Shown here: positions 53,267 through 63,047 of the stretch, piece by piece
Numbering within the stretch: position 1 is the first letter of the stretch
How the letters are laid out: every line of letters begins with the position of its first letter
Assembly (NCBI RefSeq): GCF_020176695.1
Contig: NZ_JAIWIA010000022.1
Location: 1 to 64,000 of the forward strand
DNA from: Massilia sp. MS-15
GTDB taxonomy: Bacteria > Pseudomonadota > Gammaproteobacteria > Burkholderiales > Burkholderiaceae_D
DNA: 64,000 bases
Direction of reading: 5' to 3'
The notes under the pieces: generated by a model
The model's input: the letters and a program-made list of their open reading frames with translations, nothing else
Told to the model about the DNA's origin: nothing
Database searches by the model: none
Program-made: the position numbers and the translations under genes

Positions 53267-53366
53267 GACATCCTCCTGTGGTTGGATGCGGCGCCCCCTG
53301 CCAGGCAGCGCCTGTCGCTCAACTATAGTCAAAGCAGGAAAACGCCGCACACGCCTGGCGCCGTGT

Positions 53367-54593
53367 TCAAGCCAGCGCGCGGTCGAGCAGTTCGATCCAG
53401 TGCGTGACCGGCGTGTCCGTCCCGGCCTGGAGGTGGCTGATGCAGCCGATGTTGGCCGAGACGATTTCGTCCGGCCGGGTCGCCTGCAGGCTGGCCAGCT
53501 TGCGCTCGCGCAGCGCGTGCGCGATCTCCGGATGCAGCACCGAATAGGTGCCGGCCGAGCCGCAACACAGGTGGCTGTCGGCGCACAGCTGCACGTCCAC
53601 TCCAGCCGCGCGCAGCAGGCCTTCGACCTTGCCGCGGATCTGCTGGCCGTGCTGCAGGGTGCAGGGCGGATGCCAGGCGACCCGGCGCGCCGCCTTTCCC
53701 TGCATCCTGGCCGCCAACGCTTCCTCGAACTCCGGCAGGATCTCGGACAGGTCGCGCGTCAGCAGCGCGATGCGCGCCGCCTTGGCCGCATAGGCCTCGT
53801 CGTGGGCCAGCAGGTGGCCATATTCCTTGACCGTCACGCCGCAGCCGGAAGCGGTCATGACGATTGCTTCGACTTCTTCACGCTCCACGTAAGGCCACCA
53901 GGCGTCGATGTTGCGGCGCATGTCCTCCAGACCCGCCGCCTGGTCGTTGAGGTGGTAGCGCACGGCACCGCAGCAGCCGGCCCTGGGCGCGGCAATCAGC
54001 TGCACGCCGAAGGCGTCGAGCACGCGCGCAGTGGCGGCGTTGATGTTGGGCGCCATCGCCGGCTGCACGCAGCCCTCCAGCACCAGCATCTTGCGCGCAT
54101 GCGCCCGCGCTGGCCATACGCCGGCATTGCGGGGCGGCTGCAGCTTGGCCTGCAGTTGCCTGGACAGCAGCGGCCGTGCCAGCTGCCCTGCCCGGAACGC
54201 GGGCTTGAACAGGGCCGTGCGCGGCAGGAATTCCTTCAGCGTGCTGCGCTTGATCCGGTCGTTCAGGGGGCGCGGCACGCGCTCCTCGACCACGCGGCGG
54301 CCGATGTCCACCAGCCGGCCGTACTTCACGCCCGAGGGGCAGGTGGTTTCGCAGTTGCGGCAGGTGAGGCAGCGGTCCAGGTGGAGCTGGGTCTTGCGGG
54401 TGGGCTCGGCCCCTTCCAGCACCTGCTTGATGAGATAGATGCGCCCGCGCGGGCCATCGAGTTCGTCGCCCAGCAGCTGGTAGGTCGGGCAGGTGGCGGT
54501 GCAGAAGCCGCAGTGCACGCAGGCGCGCAGGATGCTTTCCGCTTCCTTGCCGTCGGCGCTGTCCTTGATGAAATCGGCGAGATTGGTTTGCAT
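53367..54593 (-). CDS. glcF: Glycolate oxidase iron-sulfur subunit
   Basis: 408 residues. Two 4Fe-4S motifs sit near the N-terminus: Cys25, 28, 31 and 35 ([11 protein letters not shown]) and Cys75, 78, 81 and 85 ([11 protein letters not shown]). Two cysteine-rich CCG repeats follow in [12 protein letters not shown] and [10 protein letters not shown]. GlcF passes electrons from the GlcD flavin to the quinone pool. It is the last gene of glcDEF, one base after glcE. Confidence 0.96.
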   Translation of the reverse strand: MQTNLADFIKDSADGKEAESILRACVHCGFCTATCPTYQLLGDELDGPRGRIYLIKQVLEGAEPTRKTQLHLDRCLTCRNCETTCPSGVKYGRLVDIGRRVVEERVPRPLNDRIKRSTLKEFLPRTALFKPAFRAGQLARPLLSRQLQAKLQPPRNAGVWPARAHARKMLVLEGCVQPAMAPNINAATARVLDAFGVQLIAAPRAGCCGAVRYHLNDQAAGLEDMRRNIDAWWPYVEREEVEAIVMTASGCGVTVKEYGHLLAHDEAYAAKAARIALLTRDLSEILPEFEEALAARMQGKAARRVAWHPPCTLQHGQQIRGKVEGLLRAAGVDVQLCADSHLCCGSAGTYSVLHPEIAHALRERKLASLQATRPDEIVSANIGCISHLQAGTDTPVTHWIELLDRALA

Positions 54594-54594
54594 G

Positions 54595-55653
54595 TCAGAA
54601 CATCCGTCCCGGGTTGTAGATGCCGGCCGGATCGAAGGCGGCTTTCAGGCCCGCGTGGATGCGCGCGACGGCCGGCTGCAGCGGGTGGAACACGCCGGCC
54701 GCCTTGTCGCCGCCGCGGAACAGGGTCGCGTGGCCGCCGGCATCCGCGGCTGCGCGCCGGATGGCGGCGGCGTCCAGGCTGCCGCGCAGCCAGCGCTGGG
54801 CGCCGCCCCACTCGATCAGTTGGGCGCTGCCCGGCAGCAGCGGGCCGGTGGTGGATGGCAGCGACAGGCGCCACAGCACGTCCTCACCGGCAAAGAAGGG
54901 CAGGCGCTGTTCGCGCAAGGTCTCCCAGAAGGCGGCGCCCTCCTCCTCCACTTCTCCGCCGATCAGGCGCAGCGCCGCATCGACCGCCGCCCGCGCGCCG
55001 GACAGGCGCAGCCACAGGCGGCCATCGTGCCAGCAGCTGCCCGACAGCGGCAGCGGCTGGCCACCCCATTCATTGAGCCTGCGGATCGCCTCGGCCTCGC
55101 CCATTTCCAGGCGCAAGGTGGTTTCGGCGACCGGGCGCGGCAGCACCTTGACCGACACTTCCAGCAGCAGGCCAAGGGTGCCGAGCGAACCGGCCAGCAT
55201 GCGCGAGACGTCGTAGCCGGCCACGTTCTTCATCACCTGGCCGCCGAAGCGCAGCACCTCGCCCTTCCCGTCCAGCAGCCGCGCGCCCAGCACGAAGTCG
55301 CGTACGCCGCCGCTGCTGGCGCGGCGCGGACCGGCCAGGCCGGCGGCGATGGCGCCGCCCAGCGTGGCGCCGGATGCGCCGGCCGCGGCGAAGTGCGGCG
55401 GCTCGAAGGCCAGCATCTGGCCGCGCTCGGCGAGCACCGCCTCGACCTCGGCCAGCGGCGTGCCGCAGCGCGCCGTGATCACCAGTTCGGTCGGCTCGTA
55501 GTCGATGATGCCGGCGTAGCCGCGGGTGTCGAGGATTTCGCCCTCGAGGCGCTGGCCATACCAGTCCTTGCTGCCGCCACCGCGGATGCGTAGCAGCGTC
55601 CTGTCGGCCGCGGCGGCGCGCACCCGTTCCTGGAATTGTTCGATCGCTTGCAT
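54595..55653 (-). CDS. glcE: Glycolate oxidase FAD-binding subunit
   Basis: 352 residues from [13 protein letters not shown]-linked oxidase domain with [13 protein letters not shown] and [17 protein letters not shown], and the family C-terminus [13 protein letters not shown]. GlcE is the second flavin subunit of the glycolate dehydrogenase complex, which oxidises glycolate to glyoxylate. It begins two bases after glcD ends. Confidence 0.95.
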   Translation of the reverse strand: MQAIEQFQERVRAAAADRTLLRIRGGGSKDWYGQRLEGEILDTRGYAGIIDYEPTELVITARCGTPLAEVEAVLAERGQMLAFEPPHFAAAGASGATLGGAIAAGLAGPRRASSGGVRDFVLGARLLDGKGEVLRFGGQVMKNVAGYDVSRMLAGSLGTLGLLLEVSVKVLPRPVAETTLRLEMGEAEAIRRLNEWGGQPLPLSGSCWHDGRLWLRLSGARAAVDAALRLIGGEVEEEGAAFWETLREQRLPFFAGEDVLWRLSLPSTTGPLLPGSAQLIEWGGAQRWLRGSLDAAAIRRAAADAGGHATLFRGGDKAAGVFHPLQPAVARIHAGLKAAFDPAGIYNPGRMF

Positions 55654-55655
55654 GG

Positions 55656-57137
55656 TCAAAAACGTGGAAGGTCGGGGAAAGGCAGCGCGCCGCCGTGCAC
55701 GTGCAGCTTGCCGAACTCGGCGCAGCGGTGCGGGGTCGGGATCGCCTTGTCGGGGTTGAGCAGCATGGGCGCATCGAAGGCGCGCTTGACGGCGAAGAAG
55801 GCATCCAGCTCCTTGCGGCCGAACTGCACGCACATCGAATTGATCTTCTCCATGCCCACGCCATGCTCGCCGGTGATGGTGCCGCCCACTTCCACGCACA
55901 GCGCCAGGATGGCGGCGCCGAAGGCTTCGGCCCGCGCGAATTCGCCCGGCTGGTTGGCATCGAACAGGATCAGGGGATGCATGTTGCCGTCGCCGGCGTG
56001 GAACACGTTGGAGCAGCGCAGGCCGAAGGTCTCTTCCATCTGCGCGATGCCCTGCAGCACGCGCGCCAGCTGCTTGCGCGGGATGGTGCCGTCCATGCAG
56101 TAGTAGTCGGGCGAGATGCGTCCTGCCGCCGGGAAGGCGTTCTTGCGTCCCGACCAGAAGCGCATGCGCTCCGCCTCGCTTTGCGACACCGCGATCGCGG
56201 TCGCGCCGGCGCCCTCGAACACCGTCTTCATGCGTTCGATTTCCTCGGCCACTTCGAGCGCGGTGCCGTCGGCCTCGCACAGCAGGATGGCGGCGGCGTC
56301 CAGGTCGTAGCCGGCGTGCACGAAAGGCTCGACCATGCGCACCGAGGTGCGGTCCATCATCTCGAGGCCGGCCGGGATGATGCCGGCCGCGATGATGCTG
56401 GCCACCGCGTTGCCGGCGGTAACGACGTCGGCGAAGGAAGCCATCACGACCTGGGCCACCGCCGGTTTCGGCACCAGCTTCACGGTGACTTCCGTGACGA
56501 TGCCGAGCATGCCCTCGGAGCCGATGAACACGGCCAGCAGGTCGAGGCCGGGCGCGTCGAGCGCCTCGCTGCCCAGTTCGATGATCTCGCCGTCGATCGT
56601 GGCCACGCGCACGCGCAGCACGTTGTGCACGGTCAGGCCATACTTCAGGCAGTGCACGCCGCCGGAATTCTCGGCCACGTTGCCGCCGATGGTGCAGGCG
56701 ATCTGCGAGGAAGGATCGGGCGCGTAGTACAGGCCGTGGGGCGCGGCCGCTTCCGAGATCGCCAGGTTGCGCACGCCCGGCTGGACCACGGCGGTGCGGG
56801 CATGGGGGTCGAGCTTCACGATGCGGTTCAGGCGCGCGGTGGAGAGCACGACGCCGTCCGCGATCGGCAGCGCGCCGCCCGAGAGACCCGTGCCGGCCCC
56901 GCGCGGCACGATCGGCACCTTCAGTTCGCGGCAGGTGTCGAGGATCGCCAGCACCTGCTCCTCGCTGGTGGGCAGGGTGACGATCAGCGGCAGCTGGCGG
57001 TAGGCGGCCAGGCCGTCGCATTCGTAGGGACGGGTGTCTTCGGGATCGGACAGGACGCAGCCGTCGGGCAGGCGCGCGCGCAGGCTTGCCGCGACCTGGG
57101 CGCGCCGTTCGGCCAGGGAGGATGGGGTGGCGGTCAT
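55656..57137 (-). CDS. glcD: Glycolate oxidase catalytic subunit
   Basis: 493 residues. PCMH-type FAD-binding domain with IVPRGAGTGLSGGALP at about 95 and the CIGGNVAENSGG-like stretch TIGGNVAENSGGVHCLKYG at about 150; the C-terminal catalytic region has FHAGDGNMHPLILFD and GTITGEHGVGMEK. It is the first gene of glcDEF. The bases before its ATG hold a palindrome (57143-57158) and no good ribosome-binding site. Confidence 0.96.
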   Translation of the reverse strand: MTATPSSLAERRAQVAASLRARLPDGCVLSDPEDTRPYECDGLAAYRQLPLIVTLPTSEEQVLAILDTCRELKVPIVPRGAGTGLSGGALPIADGVVLSTARLNRIVKLDPHARTAVVQPGVRNLAISEAAAPHGLYYAPDPSSQIACTIGGNVAENSGGVHCLKYGLTVHNVLRVRVATIDGEIIELGSEALDAPGLDLLAVFIGSEGMLGIVTEVTVKLVPKPAVAQVVMASFADVVTAGNAVASIIAAGIIPAGLEMMDRTSVRMVEPFVHAGYDLDAAAILLCEADGTALEVAEEIERMKTVFEGAGATAIAVSQSEAERMRFWSGRKNAFPAAGRISPDYYCMDGTIPRKQLARVLQGIAQMEETFGLRCSNVFHAGDGNMHPLILFDANQPGEFARAEAFGAAILALCVEVGGTITGEHGVGMEKINSMCVQFGRKELDAFFAVKRAFDAPMLLNPDKAIPTPHRCAEFGKLHVHGGALPFPDLPRF

Positions 57138-57142
57138 CCGTC

Positions 57143-57158
57143 AATTGTAGGCACAATT
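57143..57158. promoter_or_regulatory. Palindrome AATTGT-N4-ACAATT at the glcD start
   Basis: AATTGT (57143-57148) and ACAATT (57153-57158) are perfect inverted copies with a four-base spacer, ending six bases upstream of the glcD ATG. The form resembles operators of GntR-family regulators, the family that includes GlcC and LldR. The repeat is seen; the regulator is inferred and no regulator gene is adjacent. Confidence 0.5.
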
Positions 57159-57218
57159 ACCGGGTTTTGTCGTATCCTCGCTCCATCGTTTTTTTCACCT
57201 ATTGCATAAGGCAGCATC

Positions 57219-57773
57219 ATGGGTAACCGACTCTCGAAAATCTCGACCCGCACCGGCGACGACGGCAGCACCGGCCTGGGCGACGGCAGCCGCACCGGCA
57301 AGGACAGCCCGCGCATCCACGCCCTGGGCGAAGTGGACGAACTGAATTCCTTCGTCGGCCTGCTGCTGTGCGAAGACATGCCGCCCGCGCTGCGCGAAGC
57401 GCTGGTCACGATCCAGCACGACCTGTTCGACCTGGGCGGCGAGCTGTGCATCCCTGGCTACGAGCTGGTCAAGGACGAGCACGTGGCACGCCTCGACGGC
57501 CTGGTCGAACACTACAATGAGGAGCTGCCGGTGCTGCAGGAATTCATCCTGCCGGCCGGCTCGCGCGCGGCCGCCCTGGCCCACGTGTGCCGCACCGTGT
57601 GCCGGCGCGCCGAGCGCAGCATCGTGGCGCTGTCGCACGCCGAACAGATCCGCCCGCATCCGCGCCAGTACGTGAACCGCCTGTCGGACCTGATGTTCAT
57701 CCTGGCGCGCGTGCTGAACCGTTTCGCCGGCGGCAGCGACGTGCTGTGGCAGCACGAACGCAAGCGCGGGTAG
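57219..57773 (+). CDS. Cob(I)yrinic acid a,c-diamide adenosyltransferase (PduO/MMAB type)
   Basis: 184 residues. ATP-binding N-terminus SKISTRTGDDGSTGLGDGS and conserved HALGEVDELNSFVGLL, then CRRAERSIVAL and VNRLSDLMFILARVLN at the C-terminus. It adenosylates cob(I)alamin to the B12 coenzyme. GGCAGC upstream is the only weak ribosome-binding site. Four bases separate it from the next gene; no other cobalamin gene is in the window. Confidence 0.94.
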   Translation: MGNRLSKISTRTGDDGSTGLGDGSRTGKDSPRIHALGEVDELNSFVGLLLCEDMPPALREALVTIQHDLFDLGGELCIPGYELVKDEHVARLDGLVEHYNEELPVLQEFILPAGSRAAALAHVCRTVCRRAERSIVALSHAEQIRPHPRQYVNRLSDLMFILARVLNRFAGGSDVLWQHERKRG

Positions 57774-57777
57774 GCCC

Positions 57778-58473
57778 ATGGAAGACTTCATCGGCATCTA
57801 CGACCACGCACTGGACGCGGAACAATGCGATGCGATCCGCGCCCGCTTCGACGCCAGTCCCAAGGTGGCGCGCGGGCGCACCGGCAACGGGGTCGATGTC
57901 GAGAAGAAGGACAGTTTCGACCTGACCATCAATGGACAGCCGGAGTGGGACGACATCGGCGCCCTGCTCACGCAAACGATGGCGCGCCACCTGGCGCAGT
58001 ACATGGACAAGTACCGCATGCTGCTTATCGGCGCGCTGTCGCCGCAGGTGGCGCACCTGCAGACCGGGGAGCCGGTAACGCTATCGCTGGCGAACTTCGA
58101 CGCGTTCGGCACGCCGAACGTCGTCGAGCTGATGCAGTCGATCTACCGGGTCGGCCAGATCAACCTGCAGAAGTACCTGCAGGGGACGGGCGGCTACCAC
58201 CACTGGCATTCCGAGATCTATCCGCAGAACGCCAGCTGCGAGACCCTGCACCGGGTGCTGCTGTGGCAGTTCTACCTGAACGACGTGGAGGATGGCGGGG
58301 AGACCGAGTTCCTGTACCAGGAGCGGAAGGTGGAGGCGCGCAAGGGCCGGCTGGTGATCGCGCCGGCGGGCTTCACGCATACCCACAAGGGGCATGTGGC
58401 GCGCAGCAGCGACAAGTACATCGCCACTTCGTGGATCCTGTTCCAGCGGGCGGAAGCGTTGTTTGGATCGTAG
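57778..58473 (+). CDS. 2-oxoglutarate/Fe(II)-dependent oxygenase family protein
   Basis: 231 residues. The double-stranded beta-helix core lies at about 130-225 with iron ligands probably the His and Glu of HHWHSEIYP and the His of GFTHTHKG, as in the prolyl 4-hydroxylase-like PF13640 group, with LNDVEDGGETEF between. The N-terminal half (about 1-120) is less conserved. Four bases after the adenosyltransferase gene. Substrate unknown. Its stop TAG is the foot of a REPIN element. Confidence 0.85.
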   Translation: MEDFIGIYDHALDAEQCDAIRARFDASPKVARGRTGNGVDVEKKDSFDLTINGQPEWDDIGALLTQTMARHLAQYMDKYRMLLIGALSPQVAHLQTGEPVTLSLANFDAFGTPNVVELMQSIYRVGQINLQKYLQGTGGYHHWHSEIYPQNASCETLHRVLLWQFYLNDVEDGGETEFLYQERKVEARKGRLVIAPAGFTHTHKGHVARSSDKYIATSWILFQRAEALFGS

Positions 58474-58579
58474 GGTGGGCAGGTTTCCTGCCCACGCGGT
58501 GATAGCTTGCGGCTGACGTACCGCACAGGCTGTTCTTGCCTGGTTTGAACGCGTGGGCGGGAGACCCGCCCACCCTACG
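58469..58579. repeat. REPIN element: two inverted REP hairpins
   Basis: Left hairpin 58469-58498 and right hairpin 58550-58579 are inverted 30-base copies differing at three positions, separated by 51 bases. Each has CGTAGG followed by a 9-bp stem with a three-base loop. Two of the three differences are a paired change (A-T in the left stem, G-C in the right), which keeps the stem intact. The left GTAG contains the stop of the 2OG oxygenase gene. The right edge ends five bases from the dxs stop codon. Confidence 0.85.
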
Positions 58580-58584
58580 AATTG

Positions 58585-60456
58585 CTACGTGTTGTTGACG
58601 ACCAGGCGCGGTTCGCCGACAGCAAACCGCTGACGAATCGACGCAGCAATGCCCTTGGCATCCAGCCCAACGGAAGCCAGCAGCGCCGCCGGATCACCCT
58701 GGTCGATGAACTTGTCCGGCAAGCCCAGGTTCAGCACCGGCCTGGCGATTCCCGCCGCCGCCAGTGCTTCCATCACGGCCGCGCCGGCGCCGCCCATCAC
58801 GCAGCCCTCTTCCACCGTCACCAGGTAGTCATGGTCTTTCGCCAGGCGCTTGACCAGTTCCACGTCGAGCGGCTTCACGAAGCGCATGTTGGCGACCGTG
58901 GCGTCCAGCTCGTCGCCGGCGGCGACGCTCGGCGCCACCATCGAGCCGAAGGCCAGGATCGCGATGCCCTTGCCTTCGCGCCGCACTTCGCCCTTGCCGA
59001 TCTCGATCGAGGTCAGCTCCGGCACGATGCCTGCGCCGACGCCCGCGCCGCGCGGATAGCGCACCGCGGCCGGGCCGGGATAGTGGTAGGCCGTGGTCAG
59101 CATCTGGCGGCACTCGTTCTCGCTTGACGCGGCCATGACCACCATGTTCGGAATGCAGCGCAGGTAGGCCAGGTCGTAGTTGCCGGCGTGGGTGGCGCCG
59201 TCGGCGCCCACCAGGCCCGCGCGGTCGAGCGCGAAGGTCACGTCCAGGTTCTGCAGGGCCACGTCGTGGATCAGCTGGTCGTAGCCGCGCTGCAGGAAGG
59301 TCGAGTAGATCGCCACGACAGGCTTGAGGCCCTCGGTGGCGATGCCGGCACCGAAGGTCACCGCGTGCTGCTCGGCGATGCCGACGTCGAAGTAGCGCTC
59401 CGGATACTCCTGGTGGAAGCGCACCATGCCCGAGCCCTCGCGCATGGCCGGCGTGATGCCGACCAGGCGCTTGTCCACTGCCGCCATGTCGCACAGCCAG
59501 TTGCCGAACACTTCGGTGTAGGTGATCTTGCTCGGCGCCGTGGCAGGCTTGATGCCCTCGTTCGGGTTGAACTTGCCGGTGCCGTGGTACAGGATCGGCT
59601 CGGCCTCGGCCAGCTTGTAGCCCTGCCCTTTTTTCGTGACCACGTGCAGGAATTGCGGGCCCTTGAGCTTCTTGATGTTCTCCAGCGTCGGGATCAGCGA
59701 ATCGAGGTCGTGGCCGTCGATCGGACCGATGTAGTTGAAGCCGAATTCCTCGAACATGGTGGCCGGGACCACCATGCCCTTCGCGTGTTCCTCGAGCTTG
59801 CGCGCCAGGTCGAGCACGGGGCCGGGCAGCACGGTCTTGCCGACCGACTTGGCGGCGGCGTAGAACTGGCCGCTCATCAGGCGCGCCAGGTAGCGGTTCA
59901 GCGCGCCCACAGGCGGCGAGATCGACATGTCGTTGTCGTTCAGGACCACCAGCAGGTTGCAGTCTTCTTCCACGCCCGCGTTGTTCAGGGCCTCGAAGGC
60001 CATGCCGGCGGTCATCGAGCCGTCGCCGATCACGGCGATCGCATGGCGCTCCTCGCCCTTCAGCCTGGCCGCCTGGGCCATGCCGAGCGCCGCCGAGATC
60101 GAGGTCGAGGAGTGCGCGGTGCCGAAGGTGTCGTACACGCTCTCGTCGCGCTTGGGGAAGCCGGACAGGCCGTTCAGCTGGCGCAGCGTCGGCATGCGCC
60201 CGCGGCGGCCGGTGAGGATCTTGTGCGAATAGGTCTGGTGGCCCACGTCCCACACGATGCGGTCGTGCGGGGTATTGAACACGTAGTGCAGCGCGATGGT
60301 CAGCTCCACCGTGCCCAGGTTCGAGGACAGGTGGCCGCCCGTCTTGGACACCGAGTCGAGCAGGAACTGGCGCAGCTCGGTGGCGAGCGGGGTCAGTTGC
60401 GTGCGCGGGAGCTTGCGCAGGTCCGCGGGGTCGTTGATGTTCTCTAGCAGGTTCAT
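58585..60456 (-). CDS. dxs: 1-deoxy-D-xylulose-5-phosphate synthase
   Basis: 623 residues, full length. Thiamine diphosphate motif [18 protein letters not shown], the [13 protein letters not shown] substrate region near the N-terminus and the [15 protein letters not shown] signature at about 425. It makes DXP, the entry point of the MEP isoprenoid pathway and a precursor of thiamine and pyridoxal. Its ATG adjoins the ispA stop with no gap; operon xseB-ispA-dxs. Confidence 0.97.
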   Translation of the reverse strand: MNLLENINDPADLRKLPRTQLTPLATELRQFLLDSVSKTGGHLSSNLGTVELTIALHYVFNTPHDRIVWDVGHQTYSHKILTGRRGRMPTLRQLNGLSGFPKRDESVYDTFGTAHSSTSISAALGMAQAARLKGEERHAIAVIGDGSMTAGMAFEALNNAGVEEDCNLLVVLNDNDMSISPPVGALNRYLARLMSGQFYAAAKSVGKTVLPGPVLDLARKLEEHAKGMVVPATMFEEFGFNYIGPIDGHDLDSLIPTLENIKKLKGPQFLHVVTKKGQGYKLAEAEPILYHGTGKFNPNEGIKPATAPSKITYTEVFGNWLCDMAAVDKRLVGITPAMREGSGMVRFHQEYPERYFDVGIAEQHAVTFGAGIATEGLKPVVAIYSTFLQRGYDQLIHDVALQNLDVTFALDRAGLVGADGATHAGNYDLAYLRCIPNMVVMAASSENECRQMLTTAYHYPGPAAVRYPRGAGVGAGIVPELTSIEIGKGEVRREGKGIAILAFGSMVAPSVAAGDELDATVANMRFVKPLDVELVKRLAKDHDYLVTVEEGCVMGGAGAAVMEALAAAGIARPVLNLGLPDKFIDQGDPAALLASVGLDAKGIAASIRQRFAVGEPRLVVNNT

Positions 60457-61350
60457 TTATGCCTTCCGCTGCACGATCAGGTCCGCGAGTTCGCGCAGCC
60501 GCTGTGCTTGTTCTCCGAATGGCGCCAGCGCCTGGTGCGCTTCACGCCGCAATTGCTCGGCCAGTTCCTTCGATTGGTCCAGCCCGAGGATCGACACATA
60601 GGTCGGCTTGTTGTCGGCCGCGTCCTTGCCCGCGGTCTTGCCCAGCGTGGCCGAATCGGCGGTCGCATCGAGCACGTCGTCGACCACCTGGAAAGCCAGG
60701 CCGATCGCCTTCGCATAGGCGTTCAGTGCTTCCAGTTCCGGCGGCGCCAGGTCCTTGCCGCAAAGCGCGCCCAGGATCACCGACACGCGCAGCATGGCGC
60801 CGGTCTTGAGCTGGTGCATGCGCTCCAGTTCCTCGCGCTGCAGCGCCAGGCCCACGCTGTCCAGGTCGATCGCCTGGCCGCCGCACATGCCGCCCGACCC
60901 GGCCGCTTCGGCCAGCAGGCGCAGCATAGCGACTTGCCGCGCCGGCGGCAGGCTGTCGATGCCGGCAAGGGCCGCGAAGGCCTGGGCCTGCAGCGCGTCG
61001 CCGACCAGCAGCGCGGTCGCCTCGTCATAGGCCACGTGCACGGTCGGCTTGCCGCGGCGCAGGTCGTCGTCGTCCATGCAGGGCATGTCGTCGTGCACCA
61101 GCGAATACACGTGGATCATCTCGACCGCGCTCGCCACGCGCGCCAGCGCGCCGGCCTCGGCGCCGAACAGCGCGCCGCTGGCATGGGCCAGCAGCGGACG
61201 GACGCGCTTGCCCCCGCCCAGCGCCGTATAGCGCATCGCTTCGTGCAGCCGGTGCGGTACCGCGCTTGCGGGAGGCAGCAGGGTCTCGAGCGCGGTCTCG
61301 ACGCCCGCCTGGACCTCCTGCATCCAGGCCTGGAAATCCTGGTCCGTCAT
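60457..61350 (-). CDS. ispA: Farnesyl diphosphate synthase (polyprenyl synthetase family)
   Basis: 297 residues from MTDQDFQAWM, the start set by a four-base overlap with xseB. First Asp-rich motif DDMPCMDDDDLRRG at 87-100 and second DDVLDAT near residue 223; GGKRVRP at about 46. It condenses IPP with DMAPP and GPP to give FPP, using the product of the Dxs pathway encoded downstream. Confidence 0.95.
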   Translation of the reverse strand: MTDQDFQAWMQEVQAGVETALETLLPPASAVPHRLHEAMRYTALGGGKRVRPLLAHASGALFGAEAGALARVASAVEMIHVYSLVHDDMPCMDDDDLRRGKPTVHVAYDEATALLVGDALQAQAFAALAGIDSLPPARQVAMLRLLAEAAGSGGMCGGQAIDLDSVGLALQREELERMHQLKTGAMLRVSVILGALCGKDLAPPELEALNAYAKAIGLAFQVVDDVLDATADSATLGKTAGKDAADNKPTYVSILGLDQSKELAEQLRREAHQALAPFGEQAQRLRELADLIVQRKA

Positions 61351-61595
61351 TGATCGCCCTCGCCTTCGGCTGAGAAGGGCTTGAGCATGTCGCCTTCGAG
61401 CACCTTGACCTGGGACTCGACTTTTTCGAGCTGGGCCGCGCAGTACTTCACCAGTTCGGAGCCGCGCGCATAGGCGGCGACCGAGGCTTCCAGCGGCATC
61501 TGGCCGGACTCCATCTGCGACACGAGCTGGGCCAGCTCGGCCATCGCGCCTTCGAAGGATTCGGGCGCGAGCGCTCCGTTCGTATTGTTTGACAT
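61347..61595 (-). CDS. xseB: Exodeoxyribonuclease VII small subunit
   Basis: 82 residues. FEGAMAELAQLVSQMESGQM and LEASVAAYARGSELVKYC are the classic small-subunit sequences. It partners XseA in single-strand DNA degradation; xseA is not in the window. First gene of the xseB-ispA-dxs operon. Confidence 0.95.
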   Translation of the reverse strand: MSNNTNGALAPESFEGAMAELAQLVSQMESGQMPLEASVAAYARGSELVKYCAAQLEKVESQVKVLEGDMLKPFSAEGEGDQ

Positions 61596-61930
61596 AGCGA
61601 GTGATATGGGCGGCGCAAGGGTGCGCCATGGGTCAGTCCAATCGCGTATTTTAGATCAATCCTTCCCCACAAGGGGCGCACAATGCACCCGTCACAACTT
61701 GCCCCATAGAAACATCCTCGTGCAACGGCGCCTTTCCCCCATGAAAACCGTGATTATTCAACAACTTGTTTGCACGGTTTGCCTGCTGCCCCGCGACGGG
61801 CCACGCCCCTGAGCCGTGTTTCCACGGTATAATCTCCGGTTCTGTCCGAAATACCGTATTCCTCATCCTAAGATACTGGTCTTTGGATTCTTTCTCTTCT
61901 TTGGTAGTACTTGATTAAAGGGGGGTTGGG
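61596..61930. other. 335-base divergent intergenic region
   Basis: It must hold promoters for xseB-ispA-dxs (minus) and for the Rieske oxygenase gene (plus). A perfect TATAAT at 61828-61833 faces the Rieske gene, about 98 bases before it. A small perfect hairpin CCCC-TTGT-GGGG (read on minus strand) lies at 61666-61677. A long A/T- and T-rich leader precedes the Rieske start. No gene seen. Confidence 0.5.
61824..61857 (+). promoter_or_regulatory. -10 element and overlapping inverted repeat upstream of the Rieske oxygenase gene
   Basis: ACGGTAT (61824-61830) is mirrored by ATACCGT (61851-61857), and the left arm overlaps the consensus -10 TATAAT at 61828. A repressor bound to such a dyad would block the promoter. 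No -35 match is convincing, which suggests either activation or a weak promoter. Function inferred. Confidence 0.4.
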
Positions 61931-63031
61931 ATGTCCGATCTGGCTACCCACGCCAAGCTGGCGGCCTCGTGCGCGCAGCTTCCGGTAAACGTCTACTTTG
62001 ACGATGCGCTGTTGCAGCGCGAACAGCAAGCGCTGTTCCTGAAGGGCCCGCGCTATGTGGGCCATGAACTGATGGTGCCTGAGGTAGGCGATTTCGCGAC
62101 ACTCCCGTCCGAAAACGAAGGCCGCATGCTGGTGCGCAACGCAGGCGGCATCGAGGTGCTCTCCAACGTCTGCCGTCACCGCCAGGCGCTGATGTTCAAT
62201 GGGCGCGGCAATGCGAACACCATCGTGTGTCCGCTGCACCGCTGGACCTACGACCTGAAAGGCCAGCTGATCGGCGCGCCGCATTTCGCCGAGACGCCCT
62301 GCCTGAATCTGTCGAAGACGCCGCTGCAGAACTGGAACGGCCTGCTGTTCGAGCAGAACGGCTACGACGTGATGGACAAGCTGAAGCACATGGAGGTGAC
62401 AAAAGACCTCGATTTCAGCGGCTACATGTTCGACCACGTCGAGATCCACGAGTGCGACTACAACTGGAAGACCTTCATCGAGGTCTACCTGGAGGATTAC
62501 CACGTCGAGCCTTTCCACCCGGGCCTGGGCAACTTCGTCTCCTGCGACGACCTGAAGTGGGAATTCGGCCGCGACTACAGCGTGCAGACCGTGGGTGTGC
62601 ACCGCGGGCTGCAGAAGGCGGGCTCGCCGGCGTACAAGAAATGGCAGGAGCAGGTCCTGAAGTTCAACAATGGCCAGCCGCCGAAGTTCGGCGCCATCTG
62701 GCTCACCCTGTATCCGAACATCATGGTCGAGTGGTACCCGAACGTGCTGGTGGTGTCGACGCTGTGGCCGGTCGGTCCGCAGAAGACCCGCAACGTGGTC
62801 GAGTTCTACTATCCGGAAGAATTCGTGCTGTTCGAGCGCGGGTTCGTGGAAGCCGAGCGCGCCGCCTACATGGAAACCGCGGTCGAGGACGACGAGATCG
62901 CGCTGCGCATGGACGCCGGCCGCAAGATCCTGCTGGCGCGCGGCGTCAACGAAGTCGGCCCCTACCAGTCGCCGATGGAAGACGGGATGCAGCATTTCCA
63001 CGAGTGGTACCGCAGCAAGCTCGCACTCTAA
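61931..63031 (+). CDS. Rieske non-haem iron oxygenase, alpha-subunit type
   Basis: 366 residues. Rieske 2Fe-2S ligands Cys81, His83, Cys100 and His103 (CRHRQAL and CPLHRWTYDL). The C-terminal catalytic domain has the mononuclear iron histidines in YHVEPFHPGLG. There is no small subunit or ferredoxin gene adjacent, unlike classical ring-hydroxylating dioxygenase operons. GGGGGGTTGGG lies upstream of the ATG. It ends 16 bases before the EamA transporter gene, which may move its substrate or product. Substrate unknown. Confidence 0.9.
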   Translation: MSDLATHAKLAASCAQLPVNVYFDDALLQREQQALFLKGPRYVGHELMVPEVGDFATLPSENEGRMLVRNAGGIEVLSNVCRHRQALMFNGRGNANTIVCPLHRWTYDLKGQLIGAPHFAETPCLNLSKTPLQNWNGLLFEQNGYDVMDKLKHMEVTKDLDFSGYMFDHVEIHECDYNWKTFIEVYLEDYHVEPFHPGLGNFVSCDDLKWEFGRDYSVQTVGVHRGLQKAGSPAYKKWQEQVLKFNNGQPPKFGAIWLTLYPNIMVEWYPNVLVVSTLWPVGPQKTRNVVEFYYPEEFVLFERGFVEAERAAYMETAVEDDEIALRMDAGRKILLARGVNEVGPYQSPMEDGMQHFHEWYRSKLAL

Positions 63032-63047
63032 GGCCGACGCCCCGCTG

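Noticed and set aside
55695..57209. 504-codon open frame opposite glcD
   Set aside because: A shadow of the GC-rich codon pattern of glcD; its translation is His/Gln/Arg-rich with no domain.
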